This document shows, piece by piece, positions 7,529-16,831 of a stretch of DNA of 64,000 nucleotides (the stretch's first letter is position 1; each line of letters opens with the position of its first letter). The position numbers were made by a program, and so were the translations under genes. The notes beneath the pieces are model-generated. The model saw only the letters and a program-made list of their open reading frames with translations, had not been told where the DNA came from and did no database searches. Origin of the DNA: Caulobacter sp. Root655 (GTDB taxonomy: Bacteria > Pseudomonadota > Alphaproteobacteria > Caulobacterales > Caulobacteraceae); NCBI RefSeq assembly GCF_001427665.1, contig NZ_LMHC01000006.1, forward strand, positions 98,928-162,927, written 5' to 3'.

Positions 7529-9427
7529 ATGAAGAACCTTCGCATCGCGGCGCTAGCCCTGCTGGTCGCGCCCACCCTCGCCCTCGCCCAGACGCCGGAC
7601 CCGACCGCCGACCAGCGCCGAAGCGCAGAGGCCAACGAACCCACCGGGATCGGCGCGCCGGCCGCGCGCGACAGCCAGGCCCTGGCCCGCGCGCGGGACG
7701 GATGGTGGACCCAGGCCCAGCAGACCCGCGACCAGCGGCTGCAATGGTTCCGCGACGCCCGCTTCGGCGTCTTCGTGCACTGGGGCCCCTACTCGGTGCT
7801 CGGCGGTCAGTGGGAAGGCCGGCCCAATCCAGGCTATTCCGAGCACATCATGCGCGTGGCGCGCATCCCTCGCGAGACCTACAAGAACGAGGTCGCCGCC
7901 AAGTTCCGGCCCGACGCCTATGACGCCCGGGCCTGGGTCAAGCTGATGAAACAGGCCGGGGCCGGCTATGTCATCCTGACCGCCAAGCACCATGACGGCT
8001 TCGCCCTGTGGCCGTCCGACGCCAGCGACTACAACATCGCCAAGGTGTCGGGCTTCCAGCGCGCCCCCCTGGCCGAACTGGTCGCGGCGGCGCGGGCCGA
8101 GGGCCTGAAGGTCGGCTTCTACTATTCGCACGCCTTCGACTGGGAAGACCCCGACGCCCCCGGCAATGACTGGGACTACGCCAATCCCGGCGGCGACAAG
8201 AAGCTGCACGGCGTCGACTGGTGGAACAACGACCCGAAGTTCCTGGTCAACACCCAGCGCTATGTCGACCACAAGGTCGTCCCGCAGCTGACCGAGCTGA
8301 TCACCCGCTACCACCCCGACATCCTGTGGTTCGACACGCCCGGCAAGCTGCCGTTCTTCCAGCAGGCCCAGGTGGTCGAGGCGGTTCGCCGGATCGATCC
8401 GAACGTCGTCATCAACGGCCGGGCGGCGCGCACCGCCGAGGCCAATCTCGGCGACTTCCTCGACACTTCCGACCGGCCGGCCGAACTGCGCCCCACGCCG
8501 GGCGACTGGGAAGCCATTCCCACGACCAACGAGTCCTACGGCTACAACGCCCTCGACCACAGCCATAAAAGCGTCGCGCACTTCGTGCGGCTGATCGCCA
8601 AGGCGGCGGCCAAGGGCGGCAACATCCTGCTCAACATCGGTCCCAAGGGCGACGGGACGATCGACGCGCCCGACGCGGCGATCCTGCAGGGCGTCGGCCG
8701 CTGGATGGCCGTCAACGGCGACAGCATCCACGGCTCGACGCGCACGCCGCTGGACCGCCAGGCCTGGGGCGACAGCACGATCAAGGGCGACCAGCTCTAT
8801 CTGCACGTCTTCGACTGGCCCAAGGGCGGAACCCTGCGGCTGGGCGGCCTGCTGAGCCCGCCCAAGAGCGCCTGGCTGATGGCGAACAAGACGCCGGTGA
8901 CGTTCCGCCGCGTCGGCGCCGGCGACTACGAGTTCAGCCTGCCCAAACAGGCGCCCGACGCCGCCGACAGCGTCATCGTCGTCAAGACCGACGGTCCGGT
9001 GCGGGGAGAGGCCGGACGCCTGATCGAGACCCGCTGGGGCGACAACCAGCTTCTGGCCTTCGACGCCCAGGCTCGCGGCGCGGGCTTCACCTATGGCGAC
9101 GGCAAGACCGCGCGGTTCTATGTCGACGGGTTGGAACGGGCCGGAAACAGCCTGGCCTGGCCGGTCCGGGCCACGCAGGGCGCCCCGGTCAAGGCCAGCC
9201 TGCGCTACAGCACGCCGGGCCCGGTGGGTCCGAACGCCCGCTTCGTCCTGCGCTACGGCGCCGCGACCCTGTCCGCGCCGATCACCGCGACGGCCTCGCC
9301 GACGGACCTGCGGCGCCTGGATCTGGGCGCGCTGCCGCTGCGGGCCGGAGACCTGGCCGACCTGACTCTGGCCATCGAAGGCGGCGATGCGCCGGTCCAT
9401 GTTTTCGATTTGCAACTGGAGCGATGA
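7529..9427 (+). CDS. Secreted alpha-L-fucosidase (GH29), first copy
   Basis: Retaining glycosidase releasing L-fucose from glycans. The signal peptide ends near residue 20 (ALALA-Q). The GH29 barrel starts around residue 70 (RDARFGVFVHWGPYS), has KHHDGFALW at 153-161 and the nucleophile Asp269 in ILWFDT. A C-terminal beta region follows from about residue 400, giving 632 residues in total. The start has AAGG five bases upstream. It is divergent from the TonB receptor and overlaps the IclR gene by four bases (ATGA), so enzyme and regulator are co-transcribed. It probably acts in the periplasm or at the surface. Confidence 0.93.
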   Translation: MKNLRIAALALLVAPTLALAQTPDPTADQRRSAEANEPTGIGAPAARDSQALARARDGWWTQAQQTRDQRLQWFRDARFGVFVHWGPYSVLGGQWEGRPNPGYSEHIMRVARIPRETYKNEVAAKFRPDAYDARAWVKLMKQAGAGYVILTAKHHDGFALWPSDASDYNIAKVSGFQRAPLAELVAAARAEGLKVGFYYSHAFDWEDPDAPGNDWDYANPGGDKKLHGVDWWNNDPKFLVNTQRYVDHKVVPQLTELITRYHPDILWFDTPGKLPFFQQAQVVEAVRRIDPNVVINGRAARTAEANLGDFLDTSDRPAELRPTPGDWEAIPTTNESYGYNALDHSHKSVAHFVRLIAKAAAKGGNILLNIGPKGDGTIDAPDAAILQGVGRWMAVNGDSIHGSTRTPLDRQAWGDSTIKGDQLYLHVFDWPKGGTLRLGGLLSPPKSAWLMANKTPVTFRRVGAGDYEFSLPKQAPDAADSVIVVKTDGPVRGEAGRLIETRWGDNQLLAFDAQARGAGFTYGDGKTARFYVDGLERAGNSLAWPVRATQGAPVKASLRYSTPGPVGPNARFVLRYGAATLSAPITATASPTDLRRLDLGALPLRAGDLADLTLAIEGGDAPVHVFDLQLER

Positions 9428-10287
9428 TGAAGGTCCCTTCCGTTCGCCCCCACCCATCGGCTATCCCTTTGTCCATGACACGGGAGAAGCCGGTGGCGGG
9501 CGCATTGAGCAAGGCCGGGATCGACGGCGACGACGAGCAGCGCTATCGGGCGCCGGCCCTCGAAAAGGGCCTGGACATCCTGGAGCTGATCTCGCGAGCG
9601 TCCGAGCCCATGTCGATCGGGATGATCACCCAGGCGCTGGGCCGCTCGACCGGCGAGCTGTTCCGGATGATCCAGGTGCTGGAATATCGCGGCTTCATCG
9701 AACAGAGCGGCGCCGGCTATGTGCCTACGGCGCGCCTGTTCGCGCTGGGCATGGAGCAGGCCCCGGTCAAGTCGATCCTGGAGGTGGCCCTGCCGGTCAT
9801 GCGCAAGCTGGCCGAGGAGGCCGAACAGAGCTGCCACCTGGCGCTGCGGGCCGACGGCGACATCGTCGTCGCCGCGCGGATGGAGTCGGCCGGGCTGATC
9901 GGCTTCTCGGTGCGCATCGGCTATCGCCAGCCCCTGGTGCTGACCGGCTCGGGCACGGTGCTCTACGCGTTCCAGTCGCCGGCCACCCGGGCGCGCTGGG
10001 AGGCCGCGTTCGACCCGAACCTGCCGGCTGACAAGCTGGCGGCCTTCCGGGCCCGCGCCGATCGCGTCCAGGCCAACGGCTATGACGAGCATCCCAGCGA
10101 CGTCGTGCCCGGCATCGTCGACCTGGCCGCGCCGGTCCTGCGCGGCGAGGTCGCGGCCGCCGCCCTGACCATGCCCTTCGTGCGCAAGGTGCCGCTCAAT
10201 GTCGAGCAGGGCCACGCCCTGCAGATGGTGCGCGAGGCCGCGCGCGAGATCTCGTCCGAACTGGCCTCGAGCGACGTGCGGGTCTGA
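9424..10287 (+). CDS. IclR-family transcriptional regulator
   Basis: Helix-turn-helix regulator of sugar or acid catabolism. An N-terminal winged helix (about residues 42-100, ALEKGLDILELISRA... MITQALGRSTGELFRMIQVLE) precedes the IclR effector domain (about 115-280, with the conserved pattern around PVMRKLAEEAEQSCHLAL). The ATG at 9424 overlaps the fucosidase stop; an alternative ATG at 9475 would remove a basic, Pro-rich leader. As the only regulator inside the fucose locus it is the leading candidate to bind the TTCRYATWWRAAATRC sites, with a pathway intermediate as effector. That link is inferred from position. Confidence 0.9.
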   Translation: MMKVPSVRPHPSAIPLSMTREKPVAGALSKAGIDGDDEQRYRAPALEKGLDILELISRASEPMSIGMITQALGRSTGELFRMIQVLEYRGFIEQSGAGYVPTARLFALGMEQAPVKSILEVALPVMRKLAEEAEQSCHLALRADGDIVVAARMESAGLIGFSVRIGYRQPLVLTGSGTVLYAFQSPATRARWEAAFDPNLPADKLAAFRARADRVQANGYDEHPSDVVPGIVDLAAPVLRGEVAAAALTMPFVRKVPLNVEQGHALQMVREAAREISSELASSDVRV

Positions 10288-10331
10288 CCGTCGGGTGATG
10301 GGCGCCGGCTACCGGCCAGCGCCCTCCGTTC

Positions 10332-10378
10332 CCTGTCATCCCGGATCTGCGCGCTGCGCGCTTGTCCGGGATGACAGG
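10332..10378. terminator. Palindromic bidirectional hairpin, CCTGTCATCCCGGA arms
   Basis: Perfect 14-base arms surround a GC-rich loop containing GCGCGCTGCGCGC. It lies in the short gap between the converging IclR and hydrolase genes, so it can end both transcripts. The TGTCATCCCGG arm recurs at 40902-41042 and, varied, at 43848-43878. Confidence 0.65.
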
Positions 10379-10395
10379 ATTTGTATGCCCTTCGT

Positions 10396-11235
10396 TCAGC
10401 CCGCGACCACCACCTGGTCCTGCTGGCCCAGACCCGCGATGCCCAGCGAGACGCGGTCGCCGACATCGAGCCAGACCTGCGGCTTCTGCCCCAGGCCCAC
10501 GCCGGGCGGCGTGCCGGTGGTGACCACGTCGCCCGGCTGCAGGCTCATGAACCGGCTCAGATACGAGAGGATGAAGGCCGGCCGGAAGATCATCGTCGAC
10601 GTCGACCCGTTCTGGTAGCGCTTGCCGTTGACCTCCAGCCACATGTGCAGGTCGTGGAGGTCCGGCAGTTCGTCGGGGGTGACCAGCCAGGGACCCAGAG
10701 GCCCGAAGCTGTCGCAGCCCTTGCCCTTGTCCCATTGCGACGACTGCATCTGGAAGGCGCGCTCGGAGACGTCGTTGCAGACGCAGTAGCCGGCGATCGC
10801 CCGCGCGGCCTCTTCTTCCGACACATAGGCGCAGTGGGCGCCGACCACGAAGGCCAGCTCGACCTCCCAGTCCAGCTGGGTCGAGCCGCGCGGCTTGAGG
10901 ATGGGGTCGTTGGGCCCTGACAGGGCGCTGGTCGCCTTCATGAAGACAACCGGCTCGTCCGGGATGGGCAGGCCGGATTCGGCGGCGTGGTCAGCGTAGT
11001 TCAGGCCGATGCAGATGAACTTGCCGGGCCTGGCGACGCAGGGACCCAGCCGCGTGTCAGGCGCGACCACCGGCAGGCTGGCCGGGTCCAGCGCCCGCAG
11101 GCGGTCCAGGCTCTCGGGCGTCAGCGTGGCTCCGTCAACGTCGGCGATGACGCCGCTCAGGTCGCGGATGACGCCATCGGCGTCGAGCAGTCCGGGCCGC
11201 TCACGACCCTCTTCCCCAAAGCGCAGCAGTTTCAT
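10396..11235 (-). CDS. Fumarylacetoacetate-hydrolase-family enzyme: 2,4-diketo-3-deoxy-L-fuconate hydrolase
   Basis: Cleaves the diketo acid to pyruvate and L-lactate, the last step of this fucose route. The 279-residue protein has the short FAH-family N-terminal region and the catalytic domain beginning near residue 70 (KFICIGLNYADHAAESG). Metal ligands come from the DWEVELAFV segment and a downstream Asp (CNDVSERAFQ). The end VVTTGTPPGVGLG is typical of the hydrolase branch. It is the last gene of the operon, 25 bases after the dehydrogenase. Substrate specificity rests on the complete pathway around it, which also supplies a lactate dehydrogenase. Confidence 0.88.
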   Translation of the reverse strand: MKLLRFGEEGRERPGLLDADGVIRDLSGVIADVDGATLTPESLDRLRALDPASLPVVAPDTRLGPCVARPGKFICIGLNYADHAAESGLPIPDEPVVFMKATSALSGPNDPILKPRGSTQLDWEVELAFVVGAHCAYVSEEEAARAIAGYCVCNDVSERAFQMQSSQWDKGKGCDSFGPLGPWLVTPDELPDLHDLHMWLEVNGKRYQNGSTSTMIFRPAFILSYLSRFMSLQPGDVVTTGTPPGVGLGQKPQVWLDVGDRVSLGIAGLGQQDQVVVAG

Positions 11236-11260
11236 CAGAGGTCTCCGAGTTTCGAGGAAG

Positions 11261-12016
11261 CTACATCACCCAGCCGCCGTCGATGACGTGCGTCTGGCCG
11301 GTGGTGAAGGCGGAGACGTCGGAGGCCAGGTAGAGCGCCAGGCCGGCGACCTCCTCGGCCTTGCCGACCCGTCCCATGGGCTGGCGCGCGACGAAGGCGC
11401 TCCAGGCGGCGTCGTAGTCGCCGGTCGCGCGCAGGCGTTCGTGCAGCGACGGCGTCTCGACGGTTCCCGGGCAGATGGCGTTGCAGCGCACCCCCTGGGT
11501 GACGAAGTCGGCGGCGACGGCCTTGGTCAGGCCGATGACGGCGGCCTTGGTGGCGCAATAGGCGAACCGGTTGGGCACGCCTTTGATCGAACTGGCCACC
11601 GACGACATGTTGACGATGCTGCCGCCGCCCTTGGCGATCATCCCCGGCAGGGCGGCGCGGATCGTGCGGTACATCGCCGTGACGTTGAGGTCGTTGGCGA
11701 ACGCCCACTCGTCGGGCGAGCAGTCGAGGATCGTGCCGGCCGACACCACGCCCGCGCAGTTGAACAGGATGTCGAGTTCGCCAGCCTGGCCGATCACCTC
11801 GCGGACCATGGCGTCGTCGCGTACGTCGAGCCGGGCGACGCGGCAGCCGGCCAGGCCGTTCAGGGCGTCGAAATTGACGTCGGTGGCCCAGACGGTCGCC
11901 CCCTGGGCCGCGAACAGCTCGGCGGTGGCGCGGCCGATGCCCTGACCAGCGGCGGTGATCAGCGCGGTCTTGCCGGCCAGTTGTCCCAAGGCGGCCGCTT
12001 GCGTTCGGTCAGTCAT
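11261..12016 (-). CDS. Short-chain dehydrogenase: 2-keto-3-deoxy-L-fuconate dehydrogenase
   Basis: NAD(P)-dependent oxidation of 2-keto-3-deoxy-L-fuconate to the 2,4-diketo acid. This is a classical SDR of 251 residues: cofactor loop TAAGQGIG at about 21-28, NCAG in the central strand, Ser in NMSSVAS and the YCATK catalytic pair. Its first eight bases overlap the end of the lactonase gene, so it is translated within the operon. The assignment follows from the SDR fold plus position between fuconolactonase and the diketo-acid hydrolase. Confidence 0.88.
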   Translation of the reverse strand: MTDRTQAAALGQLAGKTALITAAGQGIGRATAELFAAQGATVWATDVNFDALNGLAGCRVARLDVRDDAMVREVIGQAGELDILFNCAGVVSAGTILDCSPDEWAFANDLNVTAMYRTIRAALPGMIAKGGGSIVNMSSVASSIKGVPNRFAYCATKAAVIGLTKAVAADFVTQGVRCNAICPGTVETPSLHERLRATGDYDAAWSAFVARQPMGRVGKAEEVAGLALYLASDVSAFTTGQTHVIDGGWVM

Positions 12017-12854
12017 GATCGTGGTCCTTAAGTCCGTAGAGTCGGGCGGCGTTGCCGCCCATGATCGCCGCGCGCCGCGTCTCGTCCAGCGGCGCCAGCA
12101 AGCTTGAGGTGATGTCCAGCCACGCCGCGTAGCCGCCGGCCAAGGTCAGCACGGGCCAGTCGCTGCCCCAGACGATCCGCTCCGCGCCGAAGGCGTCGAG
12201 CAGCACCGACAGGACCGGACGCAGGACCGAAACGCCCGCGCCGGGCGGGGCCTGCGTCAACAGGCCCGACAGCTTGACGCTGGCGTTCGGCGCGGCGGCG
12301 GCGGCGCGGATTCCCGCCTCCCAGGCCCGCAATCCGGCCGGCGTGAAGGTGGGCTTGCCGGCATGGTCCAGGATGATGGTCAGGCGCGGATGGCGCTGGG
12401 CCAGTTCGGCGACCACGCCCAGTTGGTCGTCCCGCACCAGGGCGTCGAGCACCAGGCCTTGCCGGGTCATGGCCTCGAGGCCCGGCGCGACGGCGGGTCC
12501 CAGGATCCAGGCGGGGTCCTCCAGGTCCTGCAGCATCGGCCGCAGCCCGACCAGGCCCGGCCGCCGCGACAAACCGACGACCCGCGCCGCCGCGTCAGGA
12601 GCCGACAGGTCGGTCCAGCCGACCACCCCGGCGATCCACGGATGAGCCTGGGCGGTGGCCAGCAGGAACTCGGTCTCGGCCTCGGTGGGCGCGGCCTGCA
12701 CCAGGATGGTCGCCCCGACCCCGCCGGCCAGCAGTTGGGGGCGCAGCGCCTCCGGCTCGAAGTCCTGGTGCAGCACGCCCATGGCCGGCGTCAGCCAGCC
12801 GTAGTCGCCGCGCGCCAGACGCCAGACGTGATGATGCGCGTCGATGCGCGTCAC
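12009..12854 (-). CDS. L-fuconolactonase (amidohydrolase-2 family)
   Basis: Opens L-fucono-lactone to L-fuconate. The 281-residue TIM barrel starts with the metal-binding RIDAHHHVWRLARGDYGWL, has ILDHAGKP in the middle and the catalytic-type GSDWPV near residue 230. I place the start at the GTG at 12854, which overlaps the TGA of the upstream aldo-keto reductase by four bases and puts the HxH motif at the expected N-terminus. The longer frame upstream is out-of-frame reductase coding sequence. Confidence 0.9.
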   Translation of the reverse strand: MTRIDAHHHVWRLARGDYGWLTPAMGVLHQDFEPEALRPQLLAGGVGATILVQAAPTEAETEFLLATAQAHPWIAGVVGWTDLSAPDAAARVVGLSRRPGLVGLRPMLQDLEDPAWILGPAVAPGLEAMTRQGLVLDALVRDDQLGVVAELAQRHPRLTIILDHAGKPTFTPAGLRAWEAGIRAAAAAPNASVKLSGLLTQAPPGAGVSVLRPVLSVLLDAFGAERIVWGSDWPVLTLAGGYAAWLDITSSLLAPLDETRRAAIMGGNAARLYGLKDHDHD

Positions 12855-13879
12855 GCCGGATCGCCCGGCAGCGCCGCCTCGGCATCGACCAGCCCTTCGC
12901 TTCGCAGCTCGCGCCAGAGGTCGGCGGGCAGCTTCCGGGCGTACAAGGCGAGCGTCTGGTCGACCCGCGCCACCGAGCCCAGGCCGGGGATGACGCTGAC
13001 GACGGCGGGATGGGCCAGGGGAAACTGCAAGGCCGCGGCGGTCAGGGGCGCGCCATGCCGGTCGCAGACGGCCTCCAGCCGCCGCACCCGTTCGACGATG
13101 TCGTCCGGGGCCTGGCCATAGTCGTAATAGTGCGGGCCGTCGCGCTTGACCCCGCTGGCCAGGATTCCCGAATTGTAGGCGCCGCCGATGACCACCGAAA
13201 CCCGCCGCGCCAGACAGGCGGGCAGGAAGGTCGTCAGGGCGGTCTGTTCCAGCAGCGTGTAGCGCCCGGCCAGCAGGACGACGTCCAGGTCGACGTGGTC
13301 CATCGCCTCCAGGCAGATCTCCCACTCGTTGACGCCCAGCCCGAAGGCGTTGATCGCGCCACTGTCGCGCAGCCGCTCCAGGGCCCGGAAGCCCCCGCCC
13401 GTGGTCAGTTGCGCGAAGGTGCGTTCGTGGTCGTCGCCATGGGTCAGGCGACCAATGTCGTGGACATAGAGGATGTCGATCTTCGCCAGCCCCAGACGCT
13501 GCAGGCTGTCCTCGTAGGACCGCATGACGCCGTCGTGGCTGTAGTCGTAGACCTGCTCGAACGGCATGGCGGACCGGAAGCCGTGCCGCTCGCCGTCGCC
13601 GCTCAGGCTTGGATCCGGCGTCAGCAGGCGGCCGACCTTGGTCGACAGGACCGTGTCCCGGCGGTCGCGCAGCAGGTCGCCCACCCGGCGTTCGCTGAGG
13701 CCGTGGCCATAGCGCGGCGCGGTGTCCACATAGGTCATCCCAGCTTCGAGCGCGGCCTCGAGCGTCGCCTTGGCCTCCCCGTCGCCGACCGGCCGATAGA
13801 GGTTGCCCAGCGACGCCGCGCCGAACCCCAGTTCGCTGATCGCCAGGCCCGTGCGCGGAATCGTGCGCTTGGGGATCAT
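12851..13879 (-). CDS. Aldo-keto reductase: L-fucose 1-dehydrogenase
   Basis: Oxidises L-fucose to L-fucono-lactone with NAD(P). This AKR of 342 residues carries the catalytic tetrad: Asp and Tyr in YVDTAPRYGHG, Lys in LSTKVGR and His in LYVHDIG. It resembles the bacterial D-threo-aldose/L-fucose dehydrogenase branch, with the GVNEWEICLEA and GGAYNSGIL segments. The start is the ATG at 13879, overlapping the mutarotase stop by four bases (ATGA). Confidence 0.88.
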   Translation of the reverse strand: MIPKRTIPRTGLAISELGFGAASLGNLYRPVGDGEAKATLEAALEAGMTYVDTAPRYGHGLSERRVGDLLRDRRDTVLSTKVGRLLTPDPSLSGDGERHGFRSAMPFEQVYDYSHDGVMRSYEDSLQRLGLAKIDILYVHDIGRLTHGDDHERTFAQLTTGGGFRALERLRDSGAINAFGLGVNEWEICLEAMDHVDLDVVLLAGRYTLLEQTALTTFLPACLARRVSVVIGGAYNSGILASGVKRDGPHYYDYGQAPDDIVERVRRLEAVCDRHGAPLTAAALQFPLAHPAVVSVIPGLGSVARVDQTLALYARKLPADLWRELRSEGLVDAEAALPGDPA

Positions 13880-14220
13880 GCGTCGCGCTCCTGTTCGTCG
13901 AGCGCGAAGATGCGGGCCATCGGCGTCCATTTTGGGCCGTCGTCGCGGATCGGCTTCTGGAAGGCGTCCATTTCCTGTTCCCAGGCTTCGACCCGCGCCC
14001 GCAACCCGGGATCGGCGGGGCGCGGGAAATCGTCCTCGACCTCGGCGATCATCACCAGGCGGTCCTCGATCCGCCAGATCTCCATCGACCGATAGCCGCG
14101 CTGGCGAATGTCGCGGACCACCTCGGACCAGACCGCGCCAGGCGCGTGGCGGGCCTCGTAGGCGGCGATCAGCCCCGCGTCCGCGACCAGGTCCAGGGCG
14201 TGGACCAGCCGCCGGCTCAC
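13876..14220 (-). CDS. L-fucose/L-rhamnose mutarotase family protein
   Basis: Interconverts sugar anomers to feed the beta form to the dehydrogenase. A compact protein of 114 residues of the RhaM-like fold, with the family pattern AAYEARHAPG-V-W-EV and an IWRIEDRLVMIAEVEDDF strand. The start is a GTG at 14220 overlapping the end of the importer gene by four bases; the family homology begins about ten residues in. Placement between a fucose importer and a fucose dehydrogenase favours fucose over rhamnose. Confidence 0.85.
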   Translation of the reverse strand: MSRRLVHALDLVADAGLIAAYEARHAPGAVWSEVVRDIRQRGYRSMEIWRIEDRLVMIAEVEDDFPRPADPGLRARVEAWEQEMDAFQKPIRDDGPKWTPMARIFALDEQERDA

Positions 14221-15497
14221 GGGCGCTTCTCGCGAAGGACGAGGATGGCGAAGCCCAGCACCACGGCGAAGCACAGCATCGGAATGGCCATCATGTGGTG
14301 GATTCCGCCGATGCGGTCGGAGACCAGCCCCATGGCCGGCGGGATCAGGGCGCCGCCGATGATCGACATGATCAGGAACGACGAGCCGTTCTCGGTTTCC
14401 TCGCCCAGGTCCTCGACCCCCAGGGCGAAGATGGTCGGGAACATGATCGACATGAAGAAGCTGGTCAGCCACAGCGCCGCCACCGCGACCTCGCCGCTCA
14501 GGGTCGCCGCCGCCCCGCAGAGCACCACATTGGCGACGGCATAGATCGCCAGCAGCCGGGCCGGCGCGACCCGGCGTTGCAGGAAGGCGCCGCTGAACCG
14601 GCCAACCATCAGCATGGCCAGGCTGCCCGACAGCAGGAAGGCGACACTTCGTTCACCCAGCTGGGGCGCCTGGCTCTTGGCGAAGTCGATGAAGAAGCTC
14701 CAGACCCCGACCTGCGCGCCGACATAGAAGAACTGCGTCACGACGGCCCGAACCAGGCGCTGGTGACGCAGGACCGCCCAGAACGAGCGGACCTCGGTCC
14801 GCTCCGCCAAGAGCCGTTCGATGCGCGGGAACCTGGTTCGCGCGATCAGCACCGCCAGCAGACAGACCGCGATCCCGATCGCCACATAGGGCCCCTGGAC
14901 CGTGGCGGCCTCGCTGGTCCGCCAGGCCGCGCGCTCGGCGGCGGTCATGGCCGACAGGGCGGCGGGGCTGTGCTCGACGCCGGAGAGCACGAAGAGACCA
15001 CCGATCACCGGCCCCAGGATCGCGCCGACGCCGTAGAAGGACTGGGCCAGGTTCAGGCGGGCCGACGCGGTCTCCTTGGCGCCGAGGATCGAGACATAGG
15101 GGTTGGACGCTGTCTCGAGGAAACCCAGGCCGATGGCGATCACGTACAGGGCCGTCAGGAACACGCCGAAGCGCTGGACCTCCGCGGCCGGGTAGAACAG
15201 GAACGCACCGGCGGCGTAGCAGCCGAGCCCGAACAGGATCGTGGCCTTGTAGCCGTAGCGCCGGATCAACAGGCCGGCCGGGATCGCCGCGCAGAAGTAG
15301 CCGAGATAGAACGCCGTCTGGATCAGGCTCGACTGCGTGCGGGTCAGGTCCAACGCCTTCTGGAACTGGCGGATCAGGACGTCGTTCAGCGCCGCCGCCA
15401 GGGCCCATGAAAAGAACAGTGTCGTGACCAGCGCGAACGCGACGGCATAGCGGCGCTCCACGATCGGTGGCGGCGCGGCCGCGACATCGGTCGGCAT
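14217..15497 (-). CDS. fucP: FucP-type L-fucose:proton symporter
   Basis: Inner-membrane MFS transporter of the fucose/galactose/glucose:H+ family, about 426 residues with twelve hydrophobic segments. Family marks include the first helix FFSWALAAALNDVLIRQFQKAL with its Asn-Asp pair, FYLGYFCAAIPAGLLIRRYGYK after helix 2 and GLGFLETASNPYVSILG. I chose the ATG at 15497 with GAGGAGGG ten bases upstream. It heads a six-gene operon running to 10396, and its promoter region is shared with the divergent lactate dehydrogenase. Confidence 0.9.
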   Translation of the reverse strand: MPTDVAAAPPPIVERRYAVAFALVTTLFFSWALAAALNDVLIRQFQKALDLTRTQSSLIQTAFYLGYFCAAIPAGLLIRRYGYKATILFGLGCYAAGAFLFYPAAEVQRFGVFLTALYVIAIGLGFLETASNPYVSILGAKETASARLNLAQSFYGVGAILGPVIGGLFVLSGVEHSPAALSAMTAAERAAWRTSEAATVQGPYVAIGIAVCLLAVLIARTRFPRIERLLAERTEVRSFWAVLRHQRLVRAVVTQFFYVGAQVGVWSFFIDFAKSQAPQLGERSVAFLLSGSLAMLMVGRFSGAFLQRRVAPARLLAIYAVANVVLCGAAATLSGEVAVAALWLTSFFMSIMFPTIFALGVEDLGEETENGSSFLIMSIIGGALIPPAMGLVSDRIGGIHHMMAIPMLCFAVVLGFAILVLREKRP

Positions 15498-15550
15498 TGA
15501 ACAAAACCCTCCTCGATCGGCGCGTCTGACGCGCGCCCTTGTTTTCTGAC

Positions 15551-15583
15551 AAATATGAAATACAGGTTCATATAAGAAATGCA
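15551..15583. promoter_or_regulatory. Fucose-regulon operator in the fucP/lldD divergent promoter
   Basis: TTCATATAAGAAATGC at 15567-15582 fits the regulon consensus. It is part of a larger inverted repeat ATATGAA-N7-TTCATAT (15553-15573). One site can control both the pathway operon and lactate dehydrogenase. Confidence 0.65.
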
Positions 15584-15606
15584 AGCGAACGCAGGGCCGG
15601 AAAGCG

Positions 15607-16743
15607 ATGATCGCCACCTCGACCGAGGACTTCAGGCAGGCCGCCAAACGGCGGCTGCCGCGCTTCCTGTTCGACTATATCGACGGCGGGGCCGGCGACG
15701 AGAGCACCCTGCGCCGGAACGTGGATGACCTGTCCACCTTGGCGGTTCGACAGCGGGTTCTCAAGGACGTTGGTGGCGTCGATCTGACGACGTCGCTGTT
15801 CGGGCAATCCCTGGCGGCGCCCATCGTGCTGGGGCCCGTGGGCCTGAGCGGCATGTACGCCCGGCGCGGCGAGGCCCAGGCCGCCTGCGTCGCCGCCGAA
15901 CGTGGTTTGCCATTCTGCCTGTCGACCGTTTCGGTTTGCGGGCTGGAAGAAGTGGCGGCCGCCTCGGCCGCGCCGATCTGGTTCCAGCTCTATGTGATCC
16001 GCGACCGCGGCTTCATGCGCGACCTGATCGCCCGGGCGAAGCAGGCGGGCGCCAGCGCCATGGTCTTCACGGTCGACATGCCGGTTCCGGGCGCGCGGCG
16101 GCGCGACGCCCACAGCGGACTCTCCGGCCCCCACGCGGCGTGGCGCCGCTATCTGCAGGTCGCCGGCAAGCCCGCCTGGGCCTGGGACGTGGGCCTTCAC
16201 GGTCGCCCTCATCAGCTGGGCAACATCGCGCCGGTCCTGGGCCAGGCCAGCGGCCTCGAGGATTTCATGGGCTGGCTGGGGGCCAATTTCGACCCCACCG
16301 TCCAGTGGCGGGACCTGGAATGGATCCGCGAAGCCTGGGACGGCCCGCTGATCATCAAGGGGATCCTCGATCCGGACGACGCCCGCGACGCGGTCCGCCT
16401 GGGCGCCGACGGGCTGGTGGTGTCCAACCACGGCGGACGCCAGCTGGACGGCGCCCCGTCCACCGCCCGCGCCCTGCCCAGCATCGCCGAGGCGGTGGGC
16501 GACAAGCTGACCGTCCTGGCGGATTCCGGCGTCCGCTCGGGACTGGACGTGGTGCGGATGCTGGCGCTGGGCGCCAAGGGCGTGCTGCTGGGCCGCGCCT
16601 GGGTCTATGCGTTGGCGGCCGCCGGCGGCGGGGGCGTTGGCCAGTTGCTCGACATGATGACGGCCGAGATGCGCACCACCCTGGCCCTGGCCGGCGTCAC
16701 GACCATCGCCGACATCGATCGCGGCCTGCTCGACCTCCGATAA
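15607..16743 (+). CDS. lldD: FMN-dependent L-lactate dehydrogenase
   Basis: Membrane-associated alpha-hydroxyacid oxidase-family enzyme converting L-lactate to pyruvate with electrons passed to the respiratory chain. At 378 residues it has the usual family length. Visible motifs are [16 protein letters not shown] near the N-terminus, [18 protein letters not shown], and the active-site [13 protein letters not shown] followed by DSGVRSG and [11 protein letters not shown]-lactate is one of the two products of the fucose pathway encoded divergently, which explains its position and the shared operator. Confidence 0.92.
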   Translation: MIATSTEDFRQAAKRRLPRFLFDYIDGGAGDESTLRRNVDDLSTLAVRQRVLKDVGGVDLTTSLFGQSLAAPIVLGPVGLSGMYARRGEAQAACVAAERGLPFCLSTVSVCGLEEVAAASAAPIWFQLYVIRDRGFMRDLIARAKQAGASAMVFTVDMPVPGARRRDAHSGLSGPHAAWRRYLQVAGKPAWAWDVGLHGRPHQLGNIAPVLGQASGLEDFMGWLGANFDPTVQWRDLEWIREAWDGPLIIKGILDPDDARDAVRLGADGLVVSNHGGRQLDGAPSTARALPSIAEAVGDKLTVLADSGVRSGLDVVRMLALGAKGVLLGRAWVYALAAAGGGGVGQLLDMMTAEMRTTLALAGVTTIADIDRGLLDLR

Positions 16744-16781
16744 ACGAGGCCCCAATAAACGAAGGCCCCAATAAAAAAGGA

Positions 16782-16805
16782 GCCGGACGACGGGAGTCGT
16801 CCGGC
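16782..16805 (-). terminator. Rho-independent terminator of the second fucosidase
   Basis: Perfect 10-base stem GCCGGACGAC / GTCGTCCGGC with a 4-base loop. On the minus strand it is followed by a run of six T after TCC. It lies between converging genes and probably also slows lldD read-through. Beside it AGGCCCCAATAAA occurs twice in tandem. Confidence 0.85.
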
Positions 16806-16831
16806 CCAGGCGGGGAGGTTTCGACGCGCCG

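Noticed and set aside
12855..13325. N-terminal extension of the fuconolactonase
   Set aside because: It is out-of-frame aldo-keto reductase sequence. The GTG at 12854 puts the metal-binding HxH at the N-terminus and gives the operon's usual four-base overlap.
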